64,000 nt of DNA. Source: Devosia beringensis. Its GTDB lineage: Bacteria > Pseudomonadota > Alphaproteobacteria > Rhizobiales > Devosiaceae. Positions 47,176 to 55,577 of this stretch are shown here, piece by piece. The stretch covers positions 1,094,501-1,158,500 of the forward strand of contig NZ_CP045422.1 of assembly GCF_014926585.1 (NCBI RefSeq), in the 5' to 3' direction. The notes beneath the pieces are model-generated. The model saw only the letters and a list, made by a program, of their open reading frames with translations, was not told the origin of the DNA and did not search any database. The stretch's first letter is position 1. Every line of letters begins with the position of its first letter. The position numbers were made by a program, and so were the translations under genes.

Positions 47176-48336
47176 ATGCTCTCTCCCCAGCGCCTGACCA
47201 TGCTGATCTTCCTGCTGCAGCCGATTGCCTTCGGCTCTTGGCTGCCGCGGATTCCGGATGTCCAGCAGGCGCTGGGCCTGGGGCCGCAGGGCTTGGCGAT
47301 CGCCCTGCTCGGCCTGCCCTGTGGCACGCTGCTGACGCTGCCCTTTGCCGGACCGCTGGTGGGCAGGATCGGGCCGCGCCGGGCGATTCTCATCGGCATG
47401 ATGCTCTATTCCATCGCCACCTGCCTGCCGGCGCTGGCGCTCACCCCGGCTTTGCTGTTCGTGGCGCTGATGCTGGCCGGCTCGTCGCTGTCCTTTGTCG
47501 AGCTCGGCCTCAACGTCCAGGCGGACCTGGTGGAAAAATCCACCGGCGCGGTGATCATGACGACGTCACACGGCTTCTGGTCAGTGGGCATCATGCTGGG
47601 AAGCCTGCTCGGTTCGGGCCTTGCCGCACTCGGCCTGGCGGCAGGCCACGCCATCGCGCTGGTGGCCGTTGTAGTGCTGCCGCTGGCGCTGCTGGTGGCA
47701 AATGCGCTGCCGGTCATGCAGGCCGCAATACCCACAGGCGAGAACCAGCGCTCCGTCTGGGCGTTTCCGAGCTGGGCGCTGCTGGGCATCTGCTTCTTTG
47801 TCTTCGGCATCACCATGACCGAGGGCGCCATGGCCGACTGGTCGGCCATCTTCCTGCGCGATGCGCTGGGCGCCAATGCCGGCACGGTGGGGCTGGGCTA
47901 TGCGGTGTTTGCCATGATGGTGGCCGCCGGCCGTTTTGGCGGCGATACCCTGAAGCGCCGCTTCGGCGCGGTCAACACGGCGCGCATCTGCGGCAGCCTG
48001 GCGCTGTGCGGCGCGGCGATCCTGTTTGTCGCGCCCAGCACGCCGATCGCCCTGGTCGGCTTCGGCATTATCGGGTTGGGCGTCTCGGTGGGGTTCCCGC
48101 TGGCCGTCACCGCGGCGGCGAGCCTGACCGATCGCACGGCCTCGGCCAATGTCGCCATCTTGAGCTTTGTCGCCCTGCTGGGCTTCCTCGTCGGCCCGCC
48201 GGTCATCGGCTTTGTCGCCGAACATGCCGATATGCGGCTGGCCATTGCCTGCCTCGTGCCGGTGCTGCTGGTCAGCCTGCTGCTGACCGAGCGACTCGCC
48301 ACGGCGCGACCTAAATCCCTCGCCATTCGGGCATAG
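47176..48336 (+). CDS. MFS transporter (YbjJ-like)
   Basis: 386 aa, 12 predicted membrane helices. The loop 2-3 motif is present (GPLVGRIGPRRAILIG), and the central half has MTEGAMADWSAIFLRDALG, typical of the YbjJ-like branch. Substrate unknown. It is packed between the NTF2-like gene (3 bp) and the M81 peptidase gene (45 bp), so it may import the peptidase substrate or export its product. Confidence 0.88.
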   Translation: MLSPQRLTMLIFLLQPIAFGSWLPRIPDVQQALGLGPQGLAIALLGLPCGTLLTLPFAGPLVGRIGPRRAILIGMMLYSIATCLPALALTPALLFVALMLAGSSLSFVELGLNVQADLVEKSTGAVIMTTSHGFWSVGIMLGSLLGSGLAALGLAAGHAIALVAVVVLPLALLVANALPVMQAAIPTGENQRSVWAFPSWALLGICFFVFGITMTEGAMADWSAIFLRDALGANAGTVGLGYAVFAMMVAAGRFGGDTLKRRFGAVNTARICGSLALCGAAILFVAPSTPIALVGFGIIGLGVSVGFPLAVTAAASLTDRTASANVAILSFVALLGFLVGPPVIGFVAEHADMRLAIACLVPVLLVSLLLTERLATARPKSLAIRA

Positions 48337-48381
48337 CCCGCATGGCCCTCTGACGATTTGTCCTACGGAGTGGTTTCGAAG

Positions 48382-49821
48382 ATGCGTATTGCTGTTGCTG
48401 GCCTGCATACCGAATGCAGCACCTATAATCCCGTCCTCGCCCGCGAAGCCGATTTTCGCGTGTTGCGCGGGCCCACCATGCTCAAGGATGCCTATTTCGA
48501 TTTCCTGACGCATTTCCCGGCCGAGTTCATCACCGTGCTGCATGCCCGCGCGATTGCCGGCGGGCCGGTGGAAGGCGCGCTCTATGCCCGCTGGAAGGCG
48601 GAAATCCTCGACGGCATCAAGGCCGCGCTGCCGCTGGACGGCGTCTATCTGGCCATGCACGGGGCGATGTTCGTCGACGGCCTGTTCGATGCCGAGGGCG
48701 ACTTCATCGCCGCAGTACGGGCGCTGGTGGGCCCCGACGTGCTGATCGCGGCCAGCTATGACCTGCATGGCAATGTCAGCCAGGCCATCATCGACAGCCT
48801 CGACATCTTTTCCACCTATCGCACGGCGCCGCATATCGACGTGCAGGACACGATGCGCCGCGCCGTGACCATGCTGGTGCGGGCGCTGCGCTCGGGGCAG
48901 CGTCCCGTGGTGGCCTGGGCGCCGGTGCCGGTGCTGCTGCCGGGTGAGCGCACGTCGACCCAGGACGAGCCCGCGCGCAGCTTCTACACCCAGCTGCAGG
49001 CTGCCGAGGATCCGACCGGGATCTGGGATGCCTCGTTCCAGGTGGGCTATGTCTGGGCCGACGAGCCGCGCGCCACGGCCTGCGCGGTGGTGACCGGCAC
49101 CGACCGGCTGGCCATGACCGCGGCAGCCCGCACGCTGGCGCAGGACTATTGGGACATTCGCGAACAGTTCGTGTTCGGCACGACCACGGGCAGTATCGAG
49201 GAATGCGTCGACTGGGCGCTGGAAGCGACCACCGGGCCGGTGGTGCTGGCCGAGTCGGGCGACAATCCGACCGGGGGCGGCGTGGGCGACCGGGCGGAGG
49301 TGCTGGCCGAACTGATGGCCAATGATGCGCAGGGCGTGGTGTTTGCCGGCATTGCCGACAAGGCCGCCACGGACGCGGCCTATGCAGCTGGCGTCGGCGC
49401 GAGCATCAGCGTGACGATCGGGGGCAGCCTCGACCCGTCCAGCGTGGTCGTGCAGACCGAGGCCGAGGTCAGGTTTCTGGTCGAGACCAGTGAGCCGCAC
49501 CTGCGCGAAGCGGTGCTGCGGATCGGCGGCATCGACCTGGTGGTCACGGCCCGCCGCCGGCCCTTCCACAATATTGCCGACTTCACCCGGCTCGGGCTCG
49601 ACCCGCGCACGGCGAGGATTGTCGTGGTCAAATCGGGCTATCTGTCGCCCGAGCTGGGGCCGATCGCCAATCCCAGCCTGATGGCGCTGTCGCCCGGCGT
49701 GGTGGACCAGTTTGTCGAACGACTGGAGCGCCAGCACAAGAGCGTCCCGCAATATCCGTTCGACAAGGACTTTGCTTGGGCGCCGACCGTGCTGTGGTCC
49801 AGGCTGGCCGAGACGCGCTGA
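48382..49821 (+). CDS. M81-family (MlrC-like) metallopeptidase, second copy
   Basis: 479 aa, beginning MRIAVAGLHTECSTYNP. Conserved blocks: AMHGAMFVDGLFDAEGDF, SYDLHGNVS, TAPHIDVQDT and DNPTGGGVGDRAE, equivalent to those of the copy at 36092. The two proteins are clearly diverged paralogues (GLHTECSTYN versus ALATETNTFS at the N-terminus), so they probably have different substrates. A bidirectional hairpin follows 15 bases after the stop. Confidence 0.92.
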   Translation: MRIAVAGLHTECSTYNPVLAREADFRVLRGPTMLKDAYFDFLTHFPAEFITVLHARAIAGGPVEGALYARWKAEILDGIKAALPLDGVYLAMHGAMFVDGLFDAEGDFIAAVRALVGPDVLIAASYDLHGNVSQAIIDSLDIFSTYRTAPHIDVQDTMRRAVTMLVRALRSGQRPVVAWAPVPVLLPGERTSTQDEPARSFYTQLQAAEDPTGIWDASFQVGYVWADEPRATACAVVTGTDRLAMTAAARTLAQDYWDIREQFVFGTTTGSIEECVDWALEATTGPVVLAESGDNPTGGGVGDRAEVLAELMANDAQGVVFAGIADKAATDAAYAAGVGASISVTIGGSLDPSSVVVQTEAEVRFLVETSEPHLREAVLRIGGIDLVVTARRRPFHNIADFTRLGLDPRTARIVVVKSGYLSPELGPIANPSLMALSPGVVDQFVERLERQHKSVPQYPFDKDFAWAPTVLWSRLAETR

Positions 49822-49836
49822 GCGGCGCCACCCCTG

Positions 49837-49861
49837 GTGGTCGCGGCTCAGCCGCGACCAC
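49837..49861. terminator. Bidirectional terminator hairpin
   Basis: GTGGTCGCGGC-TCA-GCCGCGACCAC is a perfect 11-bp stem between two convergent genes (stops at 49821 plus and 49874 minus). T-runs are lacking, so efficiency is uncertain. Confidence 0.6.
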
Positions 49862-49873
49862 GACGGCCTGACC

Positions 49874-50176
49874 TCAACTGCAATAGATGCCGTAAAGCGT
49901 CGTGAGGATCATGCGCACGTCATCGGAAGCGATGGCGTAGAATACCTGCTGCCCCTCGCGCCGTGTGGTGACGAAATTCCAGGCGCGCAGTTTGGACAGG
50001 TGCTGGCTGAGCGGGGACTGCGCCAGCCCAACCCGCGTCTCCAGATCGCTGACATTCATCTCGCCATCAAGCAGACAGCACAGAATTCTCAGGCGCTTGG
50101 CATTGGCCATGGCGGTCAGCAGACGCGATGCCTGCTCGGCATTGGCCTCAAGTTTTGCGATTTCCATCTTGACCAT
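49874..50176 (-). CDS. ArsR-family repressor, BigR/SqrR-like
   Basis: 100 aa winged-helix protein. The recognition region is LETRVGLAQSPLSQHLSKLR and the wing is TTRREGQQVFYAI. One Cys pair is adjacent (RILCCLLDG, in the helix before the recognition motif), and one Cys is at the C-terminus (IYCS). BigR/SqrR proteins sense persulfides with two Cys, one in this early helix and one near the C-terminus, so the placement fits sulfide sensing. It is divergent from the sulfide genes, and an 18-bp perfect operator touches its start codon. Start at 50176; a Met three codons later is possible. Confidence 0.87.
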   Translation of the reverse strand: MVKMEIAKLEANAEQASRLLTAMANAKRLRILCCLLDGEMNVSDLETRVGLAQSPLSQHLSKLRAWNFVTTRREGQQVFYAIASDDVRMILTTLYGIYCS

Positions 50177-50193
50177 ATTAGAATGTTCTAATA
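50176..50193. promoter_or_regulatory. BigR-type operator, perfect 18-bp palindrome
   Basis: TATTAGAA-TG-TTCTAATA is a perfect inverted repeat between the ArsR-type regulator and the DUF2892 gene. It overlaps the first base of the regulator start codon and lies 55 bases before the plus-strand gene. Sequence and spacing are close to known BigR sites (ATTAGAAnnTTCTAAT), so both autoregulation and control of the sulfide operon are expected. Confidence 0.85.
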
Positions 50194-50248
50194 AACATAT
50201 ATTCACGTTGATTAGCACTCAAACCCCTCACTCGGCAAGGAGCAGTTC

Positions 50249-50470
50249 ATGAAAGCCAATATCGGCAGCGTCGACCGCATCATTCGGGCCATCGTGGGCC
50301 TGCTGCTGGTCCTGGCGCCTTTTGTCAGCGGGCTGGCCCTGTTTGCCGAACCGATCTGGCTGTGGGGCAGCGTGGTGGTGGGCGTAGTGCTGATCGCCAC
50401 TGCCAGCATCAGCTTCTGCCCGCTCTATGCGCCTTTCGGCCTGTCGACACGCCGGCCGGACGGCCGCTGA
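50249..50470 (+). CDS. DUF2892 membrane protein
   Basis: 73 aa with two membrane helices. The family begins KANIGSVDRIIRAIVGLLL and ends SFCPLYAPFGLST, both present here. The conserved Cys near the end (SFCP) may handle sulfane sulfur; the same domain is fused to rhodanese in YgaP-type proteins. AAGGAG precedes the ATG. First gene of the plus-strand sulfide operon. Confidence 0.92.
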   Translation: MKANIGSVDRIIRAIVGLLLVLAPFVSGLALFAEPIWLWGSVVVGVVLIATASISFCPLYAPFGLSTRRPDGR

Positions 50471-50506
50471 GCGGTGCAAGACCGAACCCATGCAAAGGAA
50501 ATGTCC

Positions 50507-51400
50507 ATGACGTCCCTTCCCTTCACGCCTGAACTCGACGTGCATCCCGAAGTCACCGCATTCTTTGATGAACCGACCAATACGATCAGCTATGTGGTCA
50601 AGGATCCGGAATCGAATGCCTGCGCCGTCATCGACTCGGTGATGGACATCGACTATGCGGCCGGCCGCATCACCTATGACGGTGCCGACGCGATCATCGC
50701 CCATATCGAAAAGCACCAGCTCAAGCTGGAATGGCTGATCGAGACGCATGTGCATGCCGATCACCTGTCGGCGGCGCCCTATATCCAGAGCAAGCTCGGC
50801 GGCAAGCTGGGCATTGGCGAGAATATCCGCATCGTGCAGGAAACCTTCGGCAAGGTCTTCAATGAAGGCACCGAGTTCCAGCGCGACGGCAGTCAGTTCG
50901 ACCGGCTGTTCACCGACGGCGACAGCTACCAGATCGGCGGCCTGACCGTGCATGTAATGCACACGCCGGGCCATACCCCGGCCTGCATGACGCATGTGGC
51001 CGGTGACGCGGCCTTTGTCGGCGATACGCTGTTCATGCCCGATGGCGGCTCGGCCCGTGCCGATTTCCCCGGCGGCGATGCGCGCACGCTCTACCGGTCA
51101 ATCCAGCGCGTGCTGGCCCTGCCCGGCCAGACAAGGCTGTTCATGTGCCACGATTACGGCCCGAACGGCCGCGACATCGCGTGGGAAACCACGGTGGCCG
51201 ACGAGATCGAGCACAATATCCATGTCGGCAAGGGCACCGACGAGGACAGTTTCGTCAAGATGCGGGAAGCCCGCGACGCGACGCTGGCCATGCCCAAGCT
51301 GATTATCCCGTCGCTGCAGGTCAATATGCGCGCCGGCCAGCTGCCGCCCAAGGACAAGGACGGCAAGACCTATCTCAAAGTGCCCGTGAACGGATTGTAG
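50507..51400 (+). CDS. Persulfide dioxygenase-like MBL-fold hydrolase (Blh type)
   Basis: 297 aa metallo-beta-lactamase fold. Metal motif THVHADHLS, then HTPGHTPACMTH, VGDTLFMPD and MCHDYGPNGR. This is the ETHE1/Blh pattern: mononuclear iron enzymes that oxidise glutathione persulfide to sulfite. The ATG at 50507 is chosen because AAAGGA is 7 bases upstream; an ATG two codons earlier is too close. It lies in the BigR-like regulon with a rhodanese-like protein and a TauE sulfite-type exporter, which gives a complete detoxification route. Confidence 0.92.
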   Translation: MTSLPFTPELDVHPEVTAFFDEPTNTISYVVKDPESNACAVIDSVMDIDYAAGRITYDGADAIIAHIEKHQLKLEWLIETHVHADHLSAAPYIQSKLGGKLGIGENIRIVQETFGKVFNEGTEFQRDGSQFDRLFTDGDSYQIGGLTVHVMHTPGHTPACMTHVAGDAAFVGDTLFMPDGGSARADFPGGDARTLYRSIQRVLALPGQTRLFMCHDYGPNGRDIAWETTVADEIEHNIHVGKGTDEDSFVKMREARDATLAMPKLIIPSLQVNMRAGQLPPKDKDGKTYLKVPVNGL

Positions 51401-51402
51401 CC

Positions 51403-51762
51403 ATGTGGCCCTTCACCTCTTCCAAACCGAAAGACCGAAAAATGAACCTCAAGAAGATTGCGCCTGACTTTTCCACCACCGGGCAGATCACGCCCGAGCA
51501 GATCGGTGACGTGGCGGCAGCCGGTTTCAAATCCATCGTCTGCGCCCGCCCCGACCAGGAAGATGCCAACCAGCCGGCCTTTGCCGAAGTGGCCAAGGCG
51601 GCCAAGGCGGCGGGCCTGGAAATCGTGCACATTCCGGTGTCGGGCATGCTCGGCGAAGGCCAGATCATCCGCTTCCACGACGCCTGGCAGTCCATGCCCA
51701 AGCCGATGCTGGGCTATTGCCGCTCCGGCATGCGGGCGGGCAGCCTTTACGCCACGCTCTGA
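51403..51762 (+). CDS. TIGR01244/DUF442 sulfurtransferase-like phosphatase-fold protein
   Basis: 119 aa if started at the ATG 51403 (MWPFTSSKPKD), or 106 aa from ATG 51442 (MNLKKIAPDF); neither start has a strong ribosome site. Family features are QITPEQIGDVAAAGFKSIVC, ARPDQEDANQP and the active-site loop YCRSGMRA, a Cys-x-x-Gly-x-Arg cradle shared by rhodaneses and tyrosine phosphatases. In sulfide operons it is fused to or follows the Blh enzyme and is thought to move sulfane sulfur. It starts 2 bp after the MBL gene. Confidence 0.88.
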   Translation: MWPFTSSKPKDRKMNLKKIAPDFSTTGQITPEQIGDVAAAGFKSIVCARPDQEDANQPAFAEVAKAAKAAGLEIVHIPVSGMLGEGQIIRFHDAWQSMPKPMLGYCRSGMRAGSLYATL

Positions 51763-51828
51763 CCAATGCGGCCGGCCCGATAAGGGCCGGCACGCTGCTC
51801 GCCGCGCCCTGCGGCCGAAAGTAGGCCC

Positions 51829-52614
51829 ATGTTTCTCGACCCCATCCAATATCTGCTGGGCACGCTTTCGGGCAGCCTGGTCGGCTTCACGCTAGGCCTG
51901 TTCGGCGGCGGCGGCTCGATCCTTGCCGTACCACTGATGGTCTATGTGGTGGGGGTGCCGGTGGCCCATATGGCGATCGGCACCAGCGCCATTGCCGTGG
52001 CGGCCAATGCGGCGGCCAATCTGGTGGCCCATGCCCGGCGCGGCAATGTGCTGTGGCGCTGCGCCATCATCTATACGGTGGCCGGCGTGGCCGGCGCCTT
52101 TTTCGGCTCGCTGCTGGGCAAGGCCATGGATGGCGAGAAGCTGTTGTTTCTGTTCGCCCTGCTGATGCTGGTGGTGGGGGCGCTGATGTTCCGCGGCCGC
52201 GGCAATCCGGGCACGCCGGGCGTGACCTGCACCCGCGAAAAGGCGCCCAAGGTCGTCGGCTATGGCGGCCTGACCGGGCTGCTGTCGGGCTTTTTCGGCA
52301 TTGGCGGGGGCTTTCTCATCGTGCCGGGCCTCGTCGCCTCGACCGGCATGCCGATGCTCAACGCCATCGGCTCGTCACTGCTTGCCGTGACCGCCTTCGG
52401 GCTGACGACGGCGATCAGCTATGCCTTTTCCGGCTTTGTCGACTGGCCGCTGGCGGCGGTGTTTGTCGGCGGCGGCGTGCTGGGCGGACTACTGGGCACC
52501 CGGGTCGCGGGGCGGCTATCGAGCAAGAAGGGCGCGCTCAACATCGCCTTTGCCGGGCTGATCGTGGTGGTGGCGCTCTATATGGCAGCGCGGACGATCA
52601 CCGCATTCTTCTGA
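51829..52614 (+). CDS. TauE/SafE-family exporter of the sulfide operon
   Basis: 261 aa, about eight membrane segments with the repeated glycine motif (LGLFGGGGSILAVPLMVYV; LSGFFGIGGGFLIVPGLV). Located at the end of the BigR-like operon, it is the likely route for removing sulfite made by the persulfide dioxygenase. It is better matched to the sulfite-exporter half-motifs than the TauE-like protein at 22859-23596. Confidence 0.9.
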   Translation: MFLDPIQYLLGTLSGSLVGFTLGLFGGGGSILAVPLMVYVVGVPVAHMAIGTSAIAVAANAAANLVAHARRGNVLWRCAIIYTVAGVAGAFFGSLLGKAMDGEKLLFLFALLMLVVGALMFRGRGNPGTPGVTCTREKAPKVVGYGGLTGLLSGFFGIGGGFLIVPGLVASTGMPMLNAIGSSLLAVTAFGLTTAISYAFSGFVDWPLAAVFVGGGVLGGLLGTRVAGRLSSKKGALNIAFAGLIVVVALYMAARTITAFF

Positions 52615-52634
52615 GACGTCTGCCAGCGGCCCGA

Positions 52635-53309
52635 TCAACCCTGCTGCGCCAGGATGCCGGTCAAGGATGCGGAGGCCTGCAGGATATGCTGGCGGGTCAG
52701 GTCGGCGGCGCGCTCGGCGTCGCGGGCACGGCAGGCGTCGACAATCTGCTGGTGTTCGAGAATGGCGCGCTCGCGGCCATGGGCCAGCGCCAGCTGGGCG
52801 CGGATATAGCGCTCGACCCGATCATTGGCCTTTTCGGCGGCGGCGAAGAAGTAGGGCAGGCCGGCATCGACATAGAGGGCTGAATGGAACAGGCGATTGA
52901 GATCGCCCCAGCGCCCGGCATCCTCCTCCCGGGCAAAGGCATCGCACAGGCTCTGGGCATGATCGAGCGCCTGGGCGCTCATGCGCGGCACGGAATGGGC
53001 GATCAGCTTGGGTTCGACGGTGGCGCGGAAATCGAAGATCTCCTCGATCTCGGCGCTCGACATGCGGCTGACCACGACGCCCTTGTAGCGCACCGAATTG
53101 ACCAGGCCGATGGCCTCGAGGCGCTTGAGCGCCTCGCGCACCGGGATGCGGCTGACATTGAACATGCGGGCAATGGCGTCCTGGCGCAGGGTCTGGCCCT
53201 CGGCCAGTTCGCCGCGGATGATCGCCACGCGCAGGGCATCGTGGATGACATCTGACGAGGAGGCGCCCGCCCCCAGATCGGAAGCATGCGCGCTGAGCTT
53301 TTCGATCAA
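52635..53309 (-). CDS. GntR-family regulator (FadR/FCD type)
   Basis: 224 aa from the TTG at 53309, selected because GGAGGA lies exactly 6 bases upstream and because the length then fits FCD-type GntR proteins; no ATG or GTG is as well placed. N-terminal winged helix (LRQDAIARMFNVSRIPVREALKRLEAIGLV) and all-helical FCD ligand domain with the metal-binding pattern (LNRLFHSALY, ILEHQQIVDA). It is divergent from the LIV-type transporter and hydroxyproline genes, so it likely represses them until a hydroxyproline-derived effector binds. Confidence 0.92.
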   Translation of the reverse strand: MIEKLSAHASDLGAGASSSDVIHDALRVAIIRGELAEGQTLRQDAIARMFNVSRIPVREALKRLEAIGLVNSVRYKGVVVSRMSSAEIEEIFDFRATVEPKLIAHSVPRMSAQALDHAQSLCDAFAREEDAGRWGDLNRLFHSALYVDAGLPYFFAAAEKANDRVERYIRAQLALAHGRERAILEHQQIVDACRARDAERAADLTRQHILQASASLTGILAQQG

Positions 53310-53387
53310 ACCACTTCCTCCACGGGCGGGAATGACCCGGCTTTTACCGGTGCCGGAGACCCGCCACAATCGCCGTGTGCCGCTATC

Positions 53388-53415
53388 AACATAGCATGTT
53401 GTATATTGGATACAA
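53388..53415. promoter_or_regulatory. Overlapping operator dyads between gntR and the hydroxyproline operon
   Basis: Two perfect dyads abut: AACAT-AGC-ATGTT (53388-53400) and TTGTAT-ATTGG-ATACAA (53399-53415). The second has FadR-like TTGTATnnnnnATACAA symmetry, typical of FCD-type GntR operators, and its right arm contains a possible -10 (TACAAT) for the transporter operon. The dyads lie 73-79 bases from the start codons on either side. Confidence 0.6.
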
Positions 53416-53487
53416 TCGTGCAAATCTTTCCGTCTGAGGGCCTGGCGCAGGGGAACAATGCCGGGCTCGACCACAGGGAGACTACCC

Positions 53488-54585
53488 ATGAAGACAGCTG
53501 CACTTCTCGCCACCACCGCCATTGCCCTGGCTTTCGCCGCGCCGGCCTATGCGGATATGACCATCGGCATTCTGGTGCCCACGACGGGTTCGGAAGCCAC
53601 CTATGGCCAGGACATGGCCAATGCCGTGAACCTGGCGATCACCGAAATCAATGCCGCGGGCGGCATTATGGGCGAACAGCTGACCTCGGTGATCGGCGAT
53701 GACGGTTGCGACCCGCAGGCAGCCGTGAATGCGGCCAGCAAGCTGGCCTCCTCGGACGTTGTGGGCATCGTGGGCGGCTATTGCTCGGGCGCCACCGTGC
53801 CGACGCTCAAGATCTTCGGCGATGCCGGCATTCCCTTCGTGATTGCCGCCGCCAACTCGACCCAGTTGATCCCGGCCAATCCGGGCAATGCCTTCATGAT
53901 CAACTCCACCGGCAATGACCAGGTGACCAAGGCTGTAGAATATTTCACCGCCCAGGGCGTCAAGTCGCTGGCCATCGTCAACCAGGGCGACGCCTATTCG
54001 CAGGACCTTGCCGACCTGACCAAGACGGCTTGGGAAGGCGCGGGCAATACCGTGCCGGCCTTCGAAGTCGCCAACAAGGGTGAGCAGGACTACTCGGCTA
54101 TCGTCACGGCCATCCGTTCGGCCAATCCCGATGCCGTGTTCTGGACCGCCTATTATGCCGATGGTGGCCTGCTGATCCGCCAGCTGCGCCAGGCTGGCTA
54201 CCAGGGCAAGATCGCCGTGGGTGACGGCTCCAACTCGCCGGAGCTGTTCGCCATTGCCGGTTCCGCCGCCGAGGGCGTGGTGGGCTTTTCCAACCCGACC
54301 GCCGAATTCCTGCCTGAAGCGCAGGATTTCATCGCCGACTATACCGCTGCCTATGGCACGGCCCCCGGCCCCTATGCGCCACTGGCCTATGACGGCATGA
54401 ACCTTTTGGCTGCAGCCATTACGGCAGCGGGCGGCAGCGATGCCGCCGCGGTCACCGAAGCGCTCAAGGCCAGCGACTATACCGGCATTGCCGGGCAGAT
54501 CACCTTCACCCGGGAAAACACCCTGGCGCGCTCCAACTTCGTGGTGTTGCAGGGCGCCGGCGGCAAGTGGGCGCTGGCTGACTAG
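53488..54585 (+). CDS. LIV-type ABC transporter substrate-binding protein
   Basis: 365 aa periplasmic binding protein (type I fold). The ATG at 53488 follows AGGGAG by 8 bases. The signal peptide is MKTAALLATTAIALAFA, cleaved near AYA-DM. The mature N-terminus TIGILVPTTGSEATYGQDM and GIVGGYCSGATVP are typical of Leu/Ile/Val-type proteins. In this cluster hydroxyproline or its betaine is the likely ligand; this is inferred from neighbours. Confidence 0.93.
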   Translation: MKTAALLATTAIALAFAAPAYADMTIGILVPTTGSEATYGQDMANAVNLAITEINAAGGIMGEQLTSVIGDDGCDPQAAVNAASKLASSDVVGIVGGYCSGATVPTLKIFGDAGIPFVIAAANSTQLIPANPGNAFMINSTGNDQVTKAVEYFTAQGVKSLAIVNQGDAYSQDLADLTKTAWEGAGNTVPAFEVANKGEQDYSAIVTAIRSANPDAVFWTAYYADGGLLIRQLRQAGYQGKIAVGDGSNSPELFAIAGSAAEGVVGFSNPTAEFLPEAQDFIADYTAAYGTAPGPYAPLAYDGMNLLAAAITAAGGSDAAAVTEALKASDYTGIAGQITFTRENTLARSNFVVLQGAGGKWALAD

Positions 54586-54599
54586 ACAGGCTGGACTCT

Positions 54600-54629
54600 G
54601 GCCCCGCCGTCCATAAGGGCGGCGGGGCC
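54600..54629 (+). other. Hairpin downstream of the LIV-type binding-protein gene
   Basis: GGCCCCGCCG / CGGCGGGGCC forms a perfect 10-bp stem with a 10-nt loop, 14 bases after the binding-protein stop and 31 bases before livH. No T-run follows. Such hairpins usually raise the relative level of binding-protein mRNA. Confidence 0.6.
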
Positions 54630-54660
54630 AACCACATGGTGGCTGGTGGGGAGCTTGTGA

Positions 54661-55575
54661 ATGACGATCTTTGATATCTTTGCGCAGCAGCTGGTAAACG
54701 GGCTGGTGCTCGGTTCGTTCTATGCGCTGGTGGCGCTGGGCTACACCATGATCTTCGGTGTGGTGAAGCTGCTCAATTTCGCGCATGGCGACATCTATAT
54801 GGTGGGCGGCTTTATCGGCTTTCTGGTGCTGTCGGTGGTGGCGCCGATCGTCGGGCCGGGCTGGAGCGGCGTGGCCGTCTCCATGGTGGTGGCGATGATC
54901 GCGGTGGGCTTTCTCGGCGTCGTCATCCAGCGCATTGCCTATCAGCCGATGCTCAACGCGCCGCGGCTGTCGATCCTGATCACGGCGCTGGCGGTGTCGC
55001 TGGTGCTGCAGAACGGCGTGCTGACGCTGACGCATGGGCAATACCAGCCGATGGGCGCCGATCTCGGCTTTGGCGGGGTCAATCTGGGCCTGCTGTTCAT
55101 CAGCAACAACCAGATGATCCTGGTCGGCACTGCCGCCGCGCTGATGATCGGGCTCGAGCTCTTCGTCTCGCGTACCCAGTATGGACGGGCGATGCGGGCG
55201 ATCTCCATCGACAAGGACATGTGCCGGCTGATGGGGATCAATGTGACGGCGGTCATCGCCGTGACCTTCTTCATCGGCTCGGCGCTGGCGGCAGCGGCCG
55301 GCACCATGGCCGGCGCCTATTATGGCTCGGTCTGGTATTTCATGGGCTTTCTGATCGGCATCAAGGCGTTCACCGCCGCGGTGATCGGCGGCATCGGCTC
55401 GATACCCGGCGCCATGCTGGGCGGGCTGATCCTAGGGCTGCTGGAATCCTTTGGCACGCAGATCCCCGGCATTGGCAGCGAGTGGAAGGACGTGTTCTCG
55501 TTCTCGGTGCTGATCCTGGTGCTGGTGCTCAAGCCGACGGGCCTGTTGGGCAAGTCCGAGCAGGAGCGCATGTAG
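54661..55575 (+). CDS. livH: LIV-type ABC transporter permease LivH
   Basis: 304 aa, eight membrane helices. Family features: GLVLGSFYALVALGYTMIFG, LLNFAHGDIYMVG and the coupling helix AMRAISIDKDMCRLMGINV. GGGGAG is 8 bases before the ATG. It is the first of the two inner-membrane subunits. Confidence 0.94.
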   Translation: MTIFDIFAQQLVNGLVLGSFYALVALGYTMIFGVVKLLNFAHGDIYMVGGFIGFLVLSVVAPIVGPGWSGVAVSMVVAMIAVGFLGVVIQRIAYQPMLNAPRLSILITALAVSLVLQNGVLTLTHGQYQPMGADLGFGGVNLGLLFISNNQMILVGTAAALMIGLELFVSRTQYGRAMRAISIDKDMCRLMGINVTAVIAVTFFIGSALAAAAGTMAGAYYGSVWYFMGFLIGIKAFTAAVIGGIGSIPGAMLGGLILGLLESFGTQIPGIGSEWKDVFSFSVLILVLVLKPTGLLGKSEQERM

Positions 55576-55577
55576 CC

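Noticed and set aside
47581..49752. Minus-strand frame of 723 codons opposite the MFS and second M81 genes
   Set aside because: Low-complexity His/Arg/Gln-rich translation and no ribosome site; the plus-strand genes have clear domain matches.
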